From contig JBCCFD010000421.1 in the NCBI GenBank assembly GCA_039029915.1, positions 1 to 7,048 of the forward strand: a stretch of DNA of 7,048 nt, given 5' to 3'. Origin of the DNA: QQUD01 sp039029915. GTDB taxonomy: Bacteria; Chloroflexota; Anaerolineae; Promineifilales; Promineifilaceae. A program made the position numbers and the translations under genes. Shown here piece after piece: positions 6,056 to 7,048 of the stretch. The notes below the pieces were generated by a model. The model saw nothing but the letters and a program-made list of their open reading frames with translations, was not told the origin of the DNA and made no database searches. Positions within the stretch are counted from its first letter, which is position 1. Each line of letters begins with the position of its first letter.

Positions 6056-6086
6056 CAAGAGTGCAACCTGTTTGAATTGTTTTTTT
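6048..6086 (+). terminator. Overlapping terminator-like hairpin 2 with T7 tract
   Basis: CAATT (6048-6052) and CAA (6056-6058), with a 3-nt bulge between, pair with TTG/AATTG at 6072-6079, and seven T residues follow (6080-6086). The stem is AT-rich and bulged, so weaker than hairpin 1. It shares bases 6048-6053 with hairpin 1, making a tandem or mutually exclusive pair. The T7 tract is the best in the region. Confidence 0.5.
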
Positions 6087-6233
6087 ATGGCAGGAAGTGT
6101 TAAGAAGTGATCATCCGGCGTAACCGCCACCAGCAAATCAATGTGAATAGCTAGAGCTAGAGGATAGAAGATGGTATTTGAAACCGTTTCATGCTCATAG
6201 CCAATAGCAATTTACGAAGGAGGATTTACGAAA
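6087..6233 (+). promoter_or_regulatory. Presumed kynU upstream region
   Basis: 147 bp between the last T-tract and kynU with no supported gene. It should hold the kynU promoter if the terminators upstream are efficient, but I find no convincing -35/-10 pair. Seen: a small GGCG-TAAC-CGCC hairpin (6117-6128), a tandem CTAGAG repeat (6151-6162), and a 9-codon ATG frame at 6171-6200 with no tryptophan codon. The palindrome seen in front of the hydrolase gene is not repeated here. Confidence 0.35.
6217..6224 (+). promoter_or_regulatory. Strong Shine-Dalgarno of kynU
   Basis: AAGGAGGA lies 9 nt before the ATG at 6234. It is the best ribosome-binding site in the window and fixes the kynU start. Confidence 0.9.
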
Positions 6234-7048
6234 ATGGACCAAACTTATGCACAGGAGCTTGATGCGCAAGACCCACTGGCAGGCTTTAAAGACCAATTTA
6301 TCGTTACGGACCCTAACTTAATTTATCTCGATGGGAACTCACTCGGTCGATTGCCAAAAGCGACCAAAGAAGTTATTACTGAGCTAATGGATGAATGGGG
6401 AGACCGCCTCATTCGAATTTGGCATGAAAAGCACTTCGATATTGGCAGAGAGTTAGGAGACAAAGTAGCTGAGCTACTGGGAGCAAGTCCAGACGAGATT
6501 ATTATTGGGGAATCAACCTCAGTCAATATGTTCAAGCTTTTTGTGGCTACACTCCAGCTTCAAGAGGCCCGCCACCGCATCGTCACGGATGATCTGAACT
6601 TCCCATCTGATTTATATGTTCTGCAAGAAATCAATCGAGTAATGGGTAATAAACACACGATCGAAGTTGTGAACTCCCCTGACGGTATTACTGGCCCGGT
6701 CGATGGCATTAAGGCACTACTTGATGAAGATGCCGCATTATTAACGTTAACAAACACCGTCTTCAAAAGCGCCTACACCTATGATATGGCGGATTTAAAC
6801 AAGGCCGTGAAAGAAGCGGGGGCAATGGTGGTTTGGGATTTAAGCCACTCGGTAGGGTCTGTGCCGGTTAATTTGAACGGCTCAGGAGCCGATATGGCAA
6901 TTGGCTGTACGTACAAATATTTAAACGGTGGACCGGGATCACCCGCATTTTTATACATTCGCAAAGATTTACAGGAAAAGTTGCGCAATCCAATCGCAGG
7001 CTGGATGAGCCAAAAAAATCAGTTTGATTTTGGTTTGGAGTATGAGCC
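6234..7048 (+). CDS. kynU: Kynureninase, N-terminal part (cut by window end)
   Basis: PLP enzyme cleaving L-kynurenine to anthranilate and L-alanine (and 3-hydroxykynurenine to 3-hydroxyanthranilate) in cytosolic tryptophan catabolism. 271 complete codons are visible with no stop; the family usually has over 400 residues, so about a third lies downstream. Seen: YLDGNSLGRLPK (31-42), the substrate-contact motif near the N-terminus; ESTSVNMF (93-100), which binds the PLP phosphate; FPSD (123-126), with the ring-stacking Phe and the Asp; WDLSHSVG (201-208), giving Asp202 and His205; and CTYKYLNGGPG (225-235), with Tyr227 and the PLP Lys228. All the known catalytic residues in this part are intact. 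It has its own strong Shine-Dalgarno and is separated from the MFS gene by 480 bp with terminator-like structures, so it may be regulated independently or by read-through. Confidence 0.95.
   Translation, partial: MDQTYAQELDAQDPLAGFKDQFIVTDPNLIYLDGNSLGRLPKATKEVITELMDEWGDRLIRIWHEKHFDIGRELGDKVAELLGASPDEIIIGESTSVNMFKLFVATLQLQEARHRIVTDDLNFPSDLYVLQEINRVMGNKHTIEVVNSPDGITGPVDGIKALLDEDAALLTLTNTVFKSAYTYDMADLNKAVKEAGAMVVWDLSHSVGSVPVNLNGSGADMAIGCTYKYLNGGPGSPAFLYIRKDLQEKLRNPIAGWMSQKNQFDFGLEYE

Noticed and set aside
6171..6200. Nine-codon frame (MVFETVSCS) as an attenuator leader peptide
   Set aside because: It has no tryptophan or other repeated control codons, a poor ribosome-binding site, and no terminator between it and kynU.

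Overview
The window is bacterial chromosome of moderate GC (near 48% by eye), densely coded, with two functional blocks that converge on each other. The organism cannot be named from the sequence alone. A member of the Chloroflexota or a similar environmental lineage is possible, because an SDR-type threonine dehydrogenase sits beside Kbl and there is an iterated palindrome reminiscent of cyanobacterial HIP1, but this is a weak guess.

Block 1 (1-2756, + strand) is a threonine/glycine operon. It holds the C-terminal end of 2-amino-3-ketobutyrate CoA ligase (kbl), an SDR-family L-threonine 3-dehydrogenase (tdh) overlapping it by 4 bp, and threonine synthase (thrC) overlapping tdh by 11 bp. It therefore joins the last step of threonine synthesis to the two-step conversion of threonine into glycine and acetyl-CoA.

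Block 2 (2777-7048) looks like a kynurenine-pathway cluster. An IclR-family regulator on the - strand is divergent from an alpha/beta hydrolase (probable kynurenine formamidase), a Bcr/CflA-type MFS transporter and, after a 480-bp gap, kynureninase (kynU, cut by the window end). The IclR/hydrolase intergenic region carries a clean 15-bp palindrome placed between a plausible -35 and -10. The likely logic is that the IclR protein senses a tryptophan catabolite and controls deformylation of N-formylkynurenine, transport, and cleavage of kynurenine to anthranilate plus alanine.

The 480-bp gap before kynU is the most unusual part. Positions 5830-6012 can fold as one RNA domain closed by a roughly 25-bp helix (6 + 19 bp, one 2-nt bulge) with several internal hairpins. 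It is followed at once by two overlapping intrinsic-terminator-like hairpins (6013-6055 and 6048-6086). One internal segment has two mutually exclusive 10-bp partners. This could be a cis-regulatory leader, a free-standing small RNA, or a small mobile element. I recognise no known RNA family in it.

A second genome-scale signal is the 8-bp palindrome ACGGCCGT. It occurs seven times in the first 4.1 kb, in all three codon phases, where about 0.1 copies are expected by chance in the whole window.
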